From Isoetes taiwanensis (Eukaryota; Streptophyta; Lycopodiopsida; Isoetales; Isoetaceae), in contig JAJEKV010000292.1 of the NCBI GenBank assembly GCA_021234155.1, positions 124,001 to 188,000 on the forward strand: a stretch of 64,000 bases of DNA. Direction: 5' to 3'. Below are positions 23,861 to 36,066 of the stretch, in pieces; positions within the stretch are counted from its first letter, which is position 1; the number at the start of each line of letters is the position of its first letter. Under the pieces are notes generated by a model. The model worked only from the letters and a program-made list of their open reading frames with translations. It made no database searches and was not told the origin of the DNA. Position numbers and translations under genes: made by a program.

Positions 23861-25915
23861 TATTAACATAAACCATTGCATTTAACACATTTAAATTAAA
23901 ATCCCCCTTAAACCCCCTTTGGTTTGGGTGCATATTCACACGGGGGGTTACGTAGGGCAGCGAGAGCCCCAAAAATATATTTACAATACATGTATAAAAT
24001 TAACACCATTAAGTATATTCTCTCAAACCTTATAGTATTTTGCAAACCTTAATATACAGTATACAAAAACTTGTGCATGCATACCCCACAAACGAGGATC
24101 GCTATGTACGGTCCAGATCTTGGAATAAAGGGCAAATATGCCCATCGGCAAATATGTGCTGTATTATACAATTCATACATATTCCATATAAAACTTACAG
24201 CGTATTGAACGTATCCCTGGCTGGAACTTATAAAGGGAAAAGTAGATAGGCATCTTAATAGTAATGATATTGAAAGAGAAGTAAAGCCATACCAGACTTG
24301 CACTGTAGTAGGGAATAGTGGGATTCTTCCTTTGAAATCATATAGCAATGTCATAGATAGGCATGAGATGGTGATGAGAATAAACAATGCCAGGACAGAC
24401 GGGGTTTGAATAACGTGTTGGTAGCAAGACTAGCATATCATTCATAAGTAGCAATGTTTCATGGTTCTGTTCTAGGGACCATTTTGGAATGATATAGTTT
24501 ACCACTGTCAAGTCAAGCATCTGATAGATGTTTCCTTTTGCCACTTCGAAAAAAGTTCCATTTATAGTCACTGATCCAAGATTTGATACCCTGTGCGTCC
24601 AAAATTGCAATATTATTTCCTCAAGCATTTTTTTGAAAACAAAGAATAGGTATGTGACAGAATGGATTAGGGCTCACGATGGGATCATGTTCCACTACTC
24701 TTAGGCATCTTGGCCATGCTTTCTTTAGGCATTTGCAAAAAAGAGGATTTGGCTGGTCTGCAAATGCCAAGCATCATTACCATGCCCCCAAATGTGGGAA
24801 TTTGATCTGCATGTTAGAGTACATAATAATCAAGATGAAAAATCTGAACTGTGAAATTCTTGTTCCTGAGCTGGTTCTTGAGCCTGGTGACATTTTTTTG
24901 GGCGAAATTTTACTGCTTATAGTTGGACCAAAGGGTACAAGGCAAACGGCCTTTTACCTTTGGAGACCTTTACCCACTTAAAATGTGTATATATTGGTCG
25001 AGAATGCCCTGAATCATGCACTCAATAATGAAAGCCATGAGCTTTGGAGACGCCACAATGCTATTTTATGTTGTAGATGCATGTGGGTCTTTTCGTAGTT
25101 TGAAGCTGCACAGGAGCGGCCTAAAGAACCCTAATATTGGCCGGAATGTCCACGTCTACCCTGCCAGAAGAGTTAGATCACCATGTCAAGGATTTCCTCT
25201 CCATGCCAATTCCGGCATGCATACATGTCAGAAACAGGTATAAGATTTAAGAGGAAGATAACCAATCATCATCTGACCACAGATAGATAGCTTCACTTCA
25301 AAGGAAAGCAAAGCTTTTGCTTCAAGCGCTTTTGTGCTACATCAAAATACAACATATCGGATCACAGCTAACAAACGTAGACAAATTGACAAGTTACCTG
25401 CTTCACTGTAGGCTGCAGAGGCAGGAGAAATCTAGCTTCCGGTGATGAAAGTGCCAGCCAAAAGAGCAAAAGCCAAGCGGCGGGGCACAAAAATGGAGTC
25501 TTTCGGGCTTCTATTTTACTCCCATGTTTCGACCGCAAGACCGCAAGATCACTGAATGTGACTATGGGCAACTAAGTATGGCAATGCACTGAATGCAACT
25601 ATGGCAATGCACCGACTGCAAGATATGACTATGGCAATGCACTGAATCCGATTATGGCCAAGATTCACAAGATGCGTTTCCATGCCTGGTCTCTTTAAGA
25701 AGTAAACAAGCAGACAGGAAGCCGAAATCGGCTTAGTCGGGGCCGACCAGGTGCCTCTCCCGTTAGCCGGTTTGAAGAATAACTGTGCAGCAACGAAAGC
25801 CACCGCCAGTTTATAGCTAATAACGGGTTTGTAGCAGTTATTGTCATATTCTGGGTATGTAATTGGCATATACTTAGAATGTGCCACAAACCCACATGAA
25901 CGAGGGTTTGCCTCC
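23861..25915. other. No recognised gene
   Basis: Open frames at 24628-24338 (minus) and 24679-24981 (plus) are long for this AT content, but neither shows a motif I can name. Near 25580-25650 the words GACTATGGCAATGCAC and CTATGGCAATGCACTGAAT recur three times at short spacing, a small tandem repeat. Confidence 0.35.
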
Positions 25916-26796
25916 TTAGGGGCAACCCAAAAATACCCCAAATTTGTTACGTAATTGCGAAAATACCCCTAATTGTCTGAAAATTGTAGAAATGCCCTTC
26001 TTCCGCCGATGGATCTGCCCTTTTTCCTTGAAATACTTATAAAGATCGTCACACAAGAAACTTTGGATCTTTCCTCTGATTCAAAAATGCAATTTTGAAG
26101 CCTTGGATGATTTTTGGCAGCTGCTTCCTACCCTACAACCCCGATCAAAAGTCCTGCTAAAAAGGTTGGGTGGTTCTGATATTCAGAAGAGGAAAGCATG
26201 TGATGCACGCAATCATAGAACGACTCTGGTTACCATAAATGGAGATATTTTGAAGCTTATTTCATCTTTGCACTCCACAAGGTTTCAACGGCGGCATTTT
26301 CTTTCAGAAGCATGATCCAACATGTGTTGAGTTGCATTTTGTAAAAAGCTTATCTAATTCGTTTTGCTCAGGCTGCATGTTGGAGAAGATAATCCGGTGA
26401 TCAGCTGGTGATCATGAAGGAGAAAAACATAGCCTTTGAAGGATTTTTCCATTAGCATCTACATTTATGAAGCAAGTGAAAGCTATCCGTAATGTCGCAG
26501 ATGCCTTATTTGCTGAATTAATTTCTGTTGTTCAGAAACTCATGGCAGGTTATAGCTTCTAGAAGGGGCAAATCTTTCATATCCATGCTCTTCATGGTCT
26601 AGATAACAATTTTATGCAGAAAGCATGCTTTTCATCCAGAGAGTTTAACAGCAAATCCAGTTGGATGAGAAGTTGATCCAAAGGAAGAAGCATTGCTACT
26701 CCGGTAGGAGGAAGGGCATTTTAACAATTTCTACAAAATGAAGGGCATTTCGACAATTACCCAACAATACATGGGTATGCTTAAAAATTTCCCTAG
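25916..26796. mobile_element. Inverted-repeat element, about 880 bp
   Basis: The left end TTAGGGGCAACCCAAAAATA, then TACGTAATTGCGAAAATACCCC, then GTAGAAATGCCCTTC, is mirrored at the right end. There the reverse complement reads ACTAGGGAAATTTTTAAGCA, then GGGTAATTGTCGAAATGCCC, then GTAGAAATTG. The interior holds no recognisable gene. The terminal motifs resemble those of the 360-bp element at 17245. It is non-autonomous and of MITE/MULE style. Confidence 0.6.
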
Positions 26797-26889
26797 TAAA
26801 TATGACTGGAAGGCTTCATTTCATTATGAATGCATCTGCAAATAGCTGAAGGTTATCTTTGGAGGAACTTGTAGGGGAAGGGCAAATTT

Positions 26890-28350
26890 ACGATCCCCAT
26901 TTCTTTGATTTCGAACTTCATTTGAGGGATTTTACGCCTTCCTCACATTCCATCAGCCTCAACACACCATTTTTCACATCTTGGGCACTCACCAATCCCT
27001 TCATCTCATCGATAAGTGCCTCTAAAATCCAACCCAATCTTCCCTCCTCCACAATCAATTTCGGGTTCAAGTGCGCCGCCCAAAGGGGCCATGCAAGCAA
27101 TGGAACTCCGGTTGCCAGCACTTTCTAGGGTCGAGTTCCATCATGATTGGCTAAGAAATCCACCAAGCGGAACGATGTTGGAGTACCTCGACCGAGGTGC
27201 CCATTTTACCACAATACCTTCTTCTTCATTCAGCCCTTCAAAAATCCAGCCCAAATCTTCATCCTCCCCACAATGATTCGGCCTCTGTATCCACAAAATG
27301 GAACCTTGCTATCCATTACTCCTTTCGCAATATTTTCACCTGCTCCTTTCCCCAAAGACGTCACGGCTTCCAAGCGACACATACAAAGACCGGACCCATA
27401 CGCCGCTTATCAAGCCAACCCATGCACGATCGTCCTCCACTGTTAACCCAATTTCATTCCCTTGCATTTCATTACAACCAGCGTAGTGATGCATTGGCGT
27501 CTGAGCAAGTAATTGGGTAACATTTTCCGTGATTGCCTCTCTTTGCTTTGGGTTCTAGTTCTTCAAAGAATTTACCAAATTCCAATCTCTTGTTCGGCTT
27601 TGCACTTGCAAAGGTATTCTCTGTGAAAGGCAATCTTCGCGGTACTATCATAGGGATCTCGTTTTGCATCAAAATCGGATCACTTGATAACGCAATTGGG
27701 ATGGTGCTACTTGCACTTGGATCTAAAAGAAAAAAACCCAAATTAAAACCAAAAACCGCTCAGTAATGGATGGAAAATTGGCTTCCTTTGATTGTAAGTT
27801 AGTCGGCTACTAAAATAAAACCGAGATATGTTTTCACCTTTAATGGGGACCAATCCTTGGGCTCTCGGCTCCTCAAGTTCCGATATACAAGATGAGTGAT
27901 GGCATTTGAAGGAGAAAGCGTGGCCATATTTAAGCCAAATCTATATACGCAACCCGAGAAGACCAATGCACAAAGAAGTCAGAAATTATACATGCCCTGA
28001 GCAAGGATTTTTCCTTAGTTCTTGCTCCACAAGGTTTTCGAGCGGTTTTCTCAGACTCTCCACTTTGGCCATCATTAGCTCAACACCTTTCATTCCGGCA
28101 AGCTTTTTGGTTTCTTCATGAGAAAATCCGGCAAGCCCAACAAGCTTAAAATGGGATCTTGGTCCACGGATCTTCCCGATTGCTTGGCGGTGTCCAAGAG
28201 TCTTTCATGGTTGCCTTGAGTGTTGACAAAAGTAATGGAAAATCCCATTTTGTGAGGATTTTGGACAACCGCATTAAGCGGATTTATGTGGCCATCTGCA
28301 GGAAATGGCAAGACGATAACATGAGGCCTTCTTTGAGCGGATGCCATAGC
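26890..28350 (-). pseudogene. UDP-glycosyltransferase (family 1) pseudogene
   Basis: The N-terminus reads RRPHVIVLPFPADGHINPLN then HKMGFSITFVNTQGNHERLL (28345-28190), the acceptor-binding half of plant family-1 glycosyltransferases including the catalytic His of the GHINP motif. Near 27230-27130 the sugar-donor PSPG region appears as GIVVKWAPRSRYSNIVPLGG then WNSTLES, with a stop where HCGWNS is expected. It continues in another frame as GVPLLAWPLWAAHLNPKLIV (27110-27050), followed by the terminal helix DVKNGVLRLMECEEG. Frameshifts and the damaged PSPG box make it inactive. Intact members transfer glucose from UDP-glucose to hormones or specialised metabolites in the cytosol. The length, about 1.46 kb, fits a single-exon gene of normal size. 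Confidence 0.82.
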
Positions 28351-28890
28351 CAAAATTTCTTGGTCTGTTGTTCCATTCTCAATTTTGTTTAAGCGCACAA
28401 ATGCACTAAACAAAGTCCCTTTCTTTGTGGGAATTCATTAGAGGATTTATTGTGGCAATCTGCAGAAATGGCAAGAACTATGACATAAGGCCTTCTATGA
28501 GCAGCCCTTTGAGTGTTCTTTAAGTCTTTTGTCTTTTTGTTCTTGGCTTCACCAATAGATCAGCAATTTTTTAAATTGGACCAGACAAAAACAAGTACAA
28601 GGTTTAGCAAAGCCCATTCTCAGTTTTTCTTTAGTGCACTATGGATACAGGCATGTATAGAACTACTATTAATAAATAATAAATGTTGATGTTTGAGGAG
28701 ACCTACCGGTTGCAATTCAAGATCTAATTGTGTCAAGCAATACCATAACACGAGGCCTTATTTGAGCAGGTGCCATAACCAAGCTTCAATATGTTGTTGG
28801 CATAACTTTTTTTGTTTAATGCACTTAGATGGCTACTTGCATAGAGAACTTCTATTAATATAGAATGAATGTTGATGTTTGAGCTGACTT
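28240..28890 (-). repeat. Triplicated 5' end of the UGT pseudogene
   Basis: The start of the UGT reading frame (AQRRPHVIVLPFPADGH, 28345-28290) recurs in decayed form at about 28516-28440 (AQRAAHRRPYVIVLAISADC) and at 28800-28735 (MAPAQIRPRVMVLLD). The DNA between shares TTTGTTTAA-GCAC, CTATTAATA and AATGTTGATGTTTGAG blocks. This looks like tandem duplication of a unit of about 150-290 bases that includes the former promoter and start. Only the innermost copy leads into the rest of the gene. Confidence 0.65.
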
Positions 28891-29124
28891 AAAACTTTTA
28901 ATTGCAAACGTTTGCAATTCTCGATCTATTCGCCATTTTCAAGGACAAAAATCTTATGATAATGATGCACATGTGCATGCTCCGCGTGCTTCAATAAAAT
29001 ATTGTTTGGGGGTGCCACCTCATGTCTCATTTCAAGTGTCATGGTTGGTGCGAATATAAATGACATTGGACACATGTGTTCATTCTCTCTACCTACCAAA
29101 AAAAATTATAACACTTGAATGATT

Positions 29125-29300
29125 GTCCAAAGCATGACTGGACACATGGTGTTCATTCCCTACTTCACTTCTCTTCCCATCGCCCTCCTACCCTCCTGCC
29201 TTCTCTCCCCATCGCCCTCTTACCCTCTTGCCTTCTCTCTCTAGGGTTTGTCATCTTGCTCTCAATAGGGTTTTCCCCACATACCCCAATTTTTTTTCAT
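29125..29300 (+). repeat. Copy 1 of a dispersed CT-rich repeat
   Basis: CTACCCTCCTGCCTTCTCTC to GGTTTTCCCCACATACCCCA matches 32425-32545 closely, in the same orientation. The two copies flank the minisatellite/LINE region, which suggests that they are paralogous ends of a larger duplicated unit or transposon. No gene is seen. Confidence 0.65.
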
Positions 29301-29329
29301 CCCTCTATCCCAAATAATTGCAAAACGGA

Positions 29330-31720
29330 AGTAAGTCCCCATTTCAAATTCTAAGCATCCATAACGCATTTGATGCAATTTTCCTGCTTTATCCTAATCT
29401 TTGTTTGCCCTAAGAAGTTGCACTAAGGGCATTTTAGAGTCCCCATTTTGGATGTTAATCATTCAAAACGCGCTTTGCGCAACTGCTTTGTCCTAATTGT
29501 TGTGCCCTAATTTATGTTTTACTGAAAAAGCTACGCGAAGGACATTTTGGAGTCTTATTTTGGATTCTAAGCATCCAAAAAGCACTTTGCGCAACCCTTT
29601 TTTAATTTTGAGGGTAAAAGTATGTATTAATATATAAAAAATTTACATAGGACATCCCCAAGTGGGATTGATAGAAAGAATTGTCACGGGTGGATATTAC
29701 TCATAAGTGTCAAAGCTTGTACTAAGAAGCTGCTACACCAGTCCTCCCTAGCCTTGGATTACTAAAGGGATAACCATCTTCATCCAGACTTAGGTACTAT
29801 ATGGTTCTAGTAGCGGTTCTAGGCAACAAGACCTTGGGAGAAGGCCCCACTTGAAGATGAAGATCCACCTTCTATTCCCCGCACAATTTTAAGTCCAACT
29901 TCCAATGACATTTGAAAAATGACTAGAATCCCCTTATATTGCCATATCTATCCAAGTTCTTGTTGTAATTACGGCCTAATCCCAACTTGTCTGCAGCCCT
30001 TAATGGGGATTGTGGCATTGGCAGTCCATACAACTTCCTGACTTTATACTCTGCCCCATCTCCACACATCCATCTATCCTCTTCCCCTACAATACCAGAA
30101 AGCACATTGACATTCACCATAATCTTCTTAAAGATCTTCCTATCACCTTCCCCAACACCTAGAACTAGAGCTTTAAATCTTGTCCACGTAATCCATCCAT
30201 CATTTCCCCAATTGCCCAACCCATAAACTCCACCCAAGACGCCACTTATTGAACACTCGAGGGTGTATAAGCGCAAGAGGGAGTGCATTCCTCTCTCAAA
30301 TCCTAATATTCTAAAAGATACTCAGTTCCTCGCCTCCCGTTGAACATCTGCTGGACTAAAGAGTTTTCGCACATCCCCGCCAAGCTTCTAGTATTTTCCT
30401 CATTATTGGGGAGATACCTCAACCCATTGAAAATTTATGAAAATAGGAGCCAACCTCATCTCTATGAGTCGAAGGTTTCCCCTTTATCTTTCCCTGTTTA
30501 AGCCAAGATCTTACAAAGGCAATAGTTGGAGATGCATCCTCCCGAATAGCCCTCCATACAAATTTATTTGCGCGGAATCTTCCCTTGGACCATTGGGTCT
30601 TTACATCCCAATCCCCATCCTTCTTATCTCGGCACATTTCATTAACCACGCAACCCCGGCTATCTCTCCCCAACCCCACCCAAATGAATTTATGAATAAT
30701 TACCAACAACCGGTCGTATATATATTTTCGTGCCACGATAGCGAAGAATAGTAGATATGGATAGCATTAGATACTGTCACTCTCCCCATAGTGGACAGGG
30801 ATTTGCAAGACCAGAGGTTAACCTTTTTTCGGATCCTTTCTATAATTGGTGACCAAAGGCCTTTCAAATTTTCTCCAAGGTTGAGTGGCATAACCAAAAA
30901 ATTTTTTAATAGTCTCCTCAGGGCCGCCACTATATGTGATAATTCTATGCCCTAACCCTTATATCAATGGCTTCTTCAAAAGGCCATATGACATCACATT
31001 TAGCATGATTCAGCCCAATCCCTGATATGGAGTAAAAAGAATTTAATACATATTGAATTACAAGAAAACTCCCATTCATCGTAACTTAAGAAAAGAAAGG
31101 TCTCGTCTGCATATTGCACAATAGTCAGATTTTGATTGGAGCCTGGAAGAAGTAACCCATTCAGCAATCCCTTGGTTGTCAAGCTTTTCACCATACAGGT
31201 TAAGAGGTTTGCCATGATTAAAAAGAAGGTAAAGAACAAGGGGACACCCCTGTCTGATCCCCTTTCTGAGCTCAAAGAGACCTGATGGCTGACCATTAAC
31301 TAGGACAAATGCTGATGCCATTTTATTTAAACCCATAACTAGATCTATAAAGTTTATCTCAAAGCCCATGTGAGCCATCACCTATCTTAACCTACTCTAC
31401 CTGAGAGGGTCATAAGCTCTACGAAAATCTAGCTTCAACATTACACAATTCTGATGGGATAGCTTGCACTAATGGAGCCCCTCTTTGGCTGCCAGATAAT
31501 TATTCAAAATGTACCTGCCTGGGAGCTACTCTGCCTTAATTTTTCTACCCTAATTTTTATTTGCTCTAAAAAATTGCACGAAGGATGTTTTAGATCCCTA
31601 TCTTGGATTTCAAGCACCCAAAACATGTTTTGTGCAACTTTTTTGCTTTGCCCTAATTTGTGTATCCCTCAAAACTCATGGCAACTCTTGTGGACCCCAC
31701 CTCAAATCCTAAAGACGTGA
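29330..31720 (+). repeat. Roughly 110-bp tandem repeat split by a LINE
   Basis: Units containing AGTCCCCATTTTGGAT, AAGCATCCAAAA-CGC, TTTGCGCAAC, TTTGCCCTAA and TTGCACTAAGGGCATTTTAG repeat three times from 29330 to 29605. The last unit breaks off at CGCAACCC. The same unit resumes at about 31535 (TACCCTAATTTTTATTTGCT, then GCACGAAGGATGTTTTAG) and runs for about one and a half more units to 31710. A LINE fills the gap. Units diverge by roughly 20 percent by eye. Confidence 0.65.
29606..31505 (-). mobile_element. LINE (non-LTR) retrotransposon, decayed
   Basis: The minus strand carries reverse-transcriptase pieces: MGFEINFIDLVMGLNKMASA then FVLVNGQPSGLFELRKGIRQ and GCPLVLYL (31370-31230), the block before the catalytic centre. 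Then come LWSPIIERIRKKVNLWSCKS and MGRVTVSNAIHI (30870-30760), the thumb region, and a Trp/Lys-rich stretch WSKGRFRANKFVWRAIREDA SP (30600-30520) resembling the zf-RVT region. Frames shift and the 5' ORF and endonuclease are missing. The 3' end is at 29606, where the minus strand reads TCAAAATTAAAAAAG, a short poly(A). The insertion interrupts a tandem repeat. It belongs to the plant L1-type lineage by style. Confidence 0.75.
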
Positions 31721-32400
31721 ACCTTAGTAGAGACGCCATCAAAACCTAGCTCAAACCCGAGTACATGTCCAGTCACACCCACCGGCCTCGGTGCTCTGAT
31801 GGCCCAGCTCCTCTAGGAGGAACACCCGGACATGCCATCACGAAGATGGCTCGGATTGCAAGGAAAGGCAAAGCTAAGCCTCTTTCATAGGAAGGAAGGC
31901 CCGAGAAAATGCTCAATCAACGAAATTGGCTCGACAGGCAGATGGCTACTGCTTAGATCAGGCAACACACTAGGCATTAACGGAGAGCTAGGGTCAGATC
32001 CAGGCGAGAGTTGAGAGTAACACCACTCGGATTGCAGTAAACGCGTAGATATCTGACCCTTAGTACCTGAATTGCTAAAACGACAACTGGCTACGGTGAA
32101 ATGGTGTGTTGCAAGGATGGAGGCCACCATACAACAGTTGGAGGACAACATCCACTTGGTCTAGTTTGAAAGGTAGCAGGAAAGGTTGTGTTCCCTGTCC
32201 ACCAGCGTTGGAGCTATGACATATGACAGGAAATGTTTTGAATAGAAGAAGAATGCATCTCTCTACCTTCGATCAGGAGATGCCACCATGTTGAGAAGAA
32301 TCCAGGCAGCTACCAAAGAGAGCCAGTCACAACTCCAAGTCTTTCAGGGCAGGGTCGGCACACTCAAGATGGTCATGTGAAGTGAATTATTGTAGTTACC
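31721..32400. other. No gene seen
   Basis: Higher-GC spacer between the tandem repeat and the CT-rich repeat. Open stretches on both strands lack recognisable motifs; on the plus strand parts near 32100-32370 (MEATIQQLEDNIHLV, then SGDATMLRRIQAATKESQSQ) have coiled-coil texture and may be the remains of a gag-like or transposon protein. Confidence 0.3.
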
Positions 32401-32547
32401 TCCTAGCTACAGAAATTGGAGCGCTGACTCTGCTACCCTCCCGCCTTCTCTCTCCATCGCCCCTCTTACCCTCTTGCCTTCTCTCTGGGGTTTATCATCT
32501 TGCTCTCACTATGGTTTTTGCCCACACACTCCAATTTTCCAGCCCTC
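32401..32547 (+). repeat. Copy 2 of a dispersed CT-rich repeat
   Basis: This matches 29165-29290 (TACCCTC-TGCCTTCTCTC, TTACCCTCTTGCCTTCTCTC, GGTTT-TCATCTTGCTCTCA). It runs directly into the microsatellite. Confidence 0.65.
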
Positions 32548-32550
32548 TTA

Positions 32551-32626
<76 letters not shown>

Positions 32627-32674
32627 CACCTAACCTACCTACCTACCTACCTACCTACCTACCTACCTACCTAC

Positions 32675-32722
<48 letters not shown>
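32548..32722 (+). repeat. Compound (TATC)n-(CTAC)n-(TATC)n microsatellite
   Basis: About 19 TATC units, then about 14 CTAC/CTAA units, then about 11 TATC units, 175 bases in all. It is open in all plus frames (Tyr-Leu-Ser-Ile repeats), which is a by-product of the repeat. It is probably highly variable in length. Confidence 0.95.
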
Positions 32723-32889
32723 GAAAATGAATAAGCTATTATTATAGCGGTGGTAGTGGCATGAGGAGTGGTGGTATCACCAAGGATGGCAATGGTTGTA
32801 GTGGTCTTCCTAGAAGTCTACTTGGGCCTCCTAGGAGTCTGTCTAAATCCGTCTTTGAGTTCTTGCTTGATTTTGGAAGCCCCATATTT

Positions 32890-33400
32890 ATTTTTGCTCT
32901 TGTTGAGCTTTGCAGGATGATGTTGTGCCCCTGGTTTTTGTCGTTGTTGCCATCATCTCCATCTTTTCCAGCCTCTTCATCATCCTCTTCATCTGAAGCA
33001 GGTGCCTACCTTTTTCCAACTCCACAAGCTATTTGATGGATTTGGTGTCCATAGCTTCTTGGATGGCTGCCAATGTCTTGTCTAGTAATTGGAATAGCTC
33101 TATGACAAAGCGCTTCAGTTCTTCATTATAATGGTATCTCAGGATCCGGCCCCTTCTTTTTCAGTGACAGAAGAAACCTTCACTCTGGCAATAGTAAGCG
33201 TTTGCTAAGGATTGCTAGTCCCCTTGCTCATTTTTTATTTCGTCAATCTTCTCCAACCATTCAATCTGGTTCTTGAGGAACTTAGCCCAATCGATTATGG
33301 AGTATCTTCTTAGATAAGGCATCATCTTTCTTCTCTCTGTAGAAGAGGTCATCCTTCAATTGGATGTGTCTTCCCAGCTCAGCATACCTCCAATTGTACT
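32890..33400 (-). pseudogene. Unidentified decayed coding region (coiled-coil)
   Basis: The minus strand reads IIDWAKFLKNQIEWLEKIDE then IKNEQGD, a stop, SLANAYYCQSEGFFCH, a stop, LRYHYNEELKRFVIELFQLL then DKTLAAIQEAMDTKSIK, and finally LVELEKGRHLLQMKRMMKRL. All are amphipathic helices in one frame, broken by several stops. It resembles a gag-like or plant coiled-coil protein, but I cannot name a family. Confidence 0.35.
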
Positions 33401-33579
33401 ATCTTTATTTTGACTTTGAACATTAACATGCTTTTGAGTTTTATTTTGAACTTTCGAATTAGTTTTGATAGAAGGAACAAGATAGCAGTACCCATTTCTA
33501 AAGTACCTAGTGTAGGTACTTTGGCAGGTTCCAAAAGTGGACACCTGTAGCATGCTTATGCCCGACGATAATGTCAAAT

Positions 33580-35570
33580 GAAAGTCTAAAACTTTTAAAC
33601 GATTAGAGCATCAAACATGTTATTACTTGATTTTTAAAATCTGAAGTTAAAAATTCACCTCAAAATGAGATTCTATACATGGTACAATGAGGCCATTTGA
33701 ATACATGTATTTGATACAAATGTTCTATGTGCCCGAAATGCAAAGAATCTCTCTTACTCCATTCACAGACAAAAACATGTATAAAAAAAACTAAAATGCA
33801 ATGTACATTTTCTAAGCTACATACAAACCACATCACTCAAGATGATGAAATTCCAATCCAAAAAGCCCTACTAGCATTGGAGATACAAAGCCCTATTAGC
33901 GTTGGAGGTAAAAAGTCCAATCACCAATTCACACAATCTTAGGCATGTACGAACTGCTCCTTTCAAACTTAATGTCTATAATGTTCACATGGGAAGCACT
34001 TCTATAATCCATCTGAAAATCTACATCATGCCAAAGTTTGAAACAATCATCAAATCAACTATGGAATTCGTGAACTTACCTCTAACTTCTCAGTTAATCA
34101 TTGCGCACAATGACATCAGATCTAGAGGGAACATTGTCTACAAACAAAAAGTCGCAATGGACCCCACGAAGCATGAGGGGTAGAAGATCATAAATTTGCA
34201 ATCCCGCTCGATATCCAGAAGAGCTTGCGTTGCTCCTTCTATTGGAGTGCACATACATATTATGATTTAGAGTTGCTGCTACTTTTTCTTTCCATATGGT
34301 CTATAGATAATCATATGATTAAGTTAAAAGGAAATGATTGATTGAAGCCTTTAAATCGACTTGTCACGCGTTAACGTCAACTTTAACTAAATCCAAAATG
34401 TGAATGGCACCAGTCAATAACCATTTCTGGCCTACAACAAAAACACATCTATAAATGCAATGGTTCTATGCCACCATAGAACCATCACTCTTGGGAAGAC
34501 GGAATACCATTGGCCTATTTTTATCAGATTTTTTCCTTTGTCTCCATATATTGTCATTACCTTTCCAGTTCTTTCCCATCGGCCTTCTCTTTGAGCGTTC
34601 CTTTTCTCCTTTTTTGTTTCTAGTTTTGGTTTCTCTTTTGATTTCTAGTTTTGTTTTCTTTTTTGGTTCTAGTTTAGTTTCCTTTTTTGTTTGTATTGCT
34701 TATTCTATGCGTAAGAAAGGCTAATAAGGTTTTATGGATGTTCATGATATGTCTCATTTAAGGGAAAGATCTAAGAGGTAGATCTTAGCTAAGGAAATAA
34801 TGGTTATAGAATCAGTACATTCTTATACATAAGGTGGAAGTTGTTGCATTTCCAGTGTTGTTGCAATAAAAACTTGTTTGCTTCTCCTGTTTAAAGTTTG
34901 TTTTGCGTTGTTACAATGGGAAACTTTTTGGGCTTCCCTGTTTAAAGGATGTTTTTCTTTCTGGCTATAGCATGATTGAAATTGCCTTCCTGATCTGCCC
35001 TATAATTTCATTTCATTGCTAGCGAGGTCTCACAATCACAGAGATCGGCCTTATCTCCCCAAAACTTTTTATAGCTGATCATTCCTAGTATTATTAGGGA
35101 GACTATTTTTTCTTTCTTTGCTCTATCTGTCTGGTAAACCTGTATCTTATGAAATCGTTCTTCTCTCATATTCTTGAAACTTTCTGGAAATTCATGAATT
35201 TTGGCTCTATGGCTTCTTAGCCAGCTTATTTCTTAATTTCAGTGCGACAGAACCCTAAGTTACAGGGTTTTTTATATCTGGGGTTTCTGTCGACAATGTT
35301 TTTCCCTTTATCTGATCCGACCTTTTTCCAACACATGCGCTCAGGGACAAGCAGCTTCCGGGGGGATTTTAGGGACTTTCCTGAGACATGATCTGCTAGA
35401 AAATCCACCGGAACTCATATTTCTTGTGCAAGCCCCTTCTGTTTTTTCTTTTTCTCCTTCCCTCTATCGATGATGGCAGAAATTATTAAATGATGACAGT
35501 ATGTTTAGTGAAAAATTCTTTAGCTGGAGAGTCTATTTCAGACCCCTAGCAAAACCTAAATTTTCCTTCG
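33580..35570. other. No gene seen
   Basis: AT-rich intergenic DNA. Near 34610-34690 a TTTCTAGTTTTGTTTTC/TTTGGTTTC word repeats four times. No coding motifs. Confidence 0.4.
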
Positions 35571-35639
35571 GGTGATGGCTCCAGGTGTTCCAAAGTTTGA
35601 CCCATCACATTATCATGTCTATCAAAATGATTTGGTAAT

Positions 35640-36066
35640 ATATGGGTGCTCGTGTAGATGAACAAATATACTATGGAAGCCGCCAGAAGAAGGTGCGTGC
35701 CATTGCATCAACCGTAGAGCTTAAGATGAAAATCTTCATGAATAAAGCCATTATTATAGCCGCCAAGAAGATTACAGAATTATTGTGGCAGAGGCTGCAA
35801 CTCAGATGAGTTAGCCATGCTAGATTTGATCTTGACAAAGAACTAGAGGCCATGTATGTACATCATGAGAAATTGAAAACCCTTGTTAATGCTCTTCAGA
35901 GATATGGGCTTGAGCTGGAACTTCCCAAGAAGAAGTAAGTAACTTACATTCTGCTTATAGATGTTGCATTGTTAAATTGGCCTAATAACAGTGTAATCAT
36001 GGATTCAGGTCTTCATCAGAGGAGAAATGAGCAGCTTGGGACACCTTCTTCAGCATTCACAATTGT
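35640..36066 (+). other. Exon-like block of an unidentified gene
   Basis: A frame reads YYGSRQKKVRAIASTVELKM, then KIFMNKAIIIAAKKITELLW QRLQLR, a TGA stop, then ARFDLDKELEAMYVHHEKLK and TLVNALQRYGLELELPKKK (35660-35938). A good donor (AAGAA then GTAAGT) follows, and an acceptor at about 36009 (GGATTCAG) joins SSSEEK and a stop, giving a plausible C-terminus. The single internal stop suggests decay. The protein is Lys/Leu-rich and helical; I do not recognise it. A further exon-like piece (QNYRTSPKIFEEQAYRNKEM) lies at 37357-37420. Confidence 0.3.

Noticed and set aside
24338..24628. 96-codon minus-strand open frame with balanced composition
   Set aside because: No motif, and adjoining sequence in the same strand offers no continuation; probably chance.
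32474..32734. Long plus-strand frames rich in Tyr-Leu-Ser-Ile
   Set aside because: They are translations of the TATC/CTAC microsatellite and are open in all three frames; no start, splice or homology evidence.
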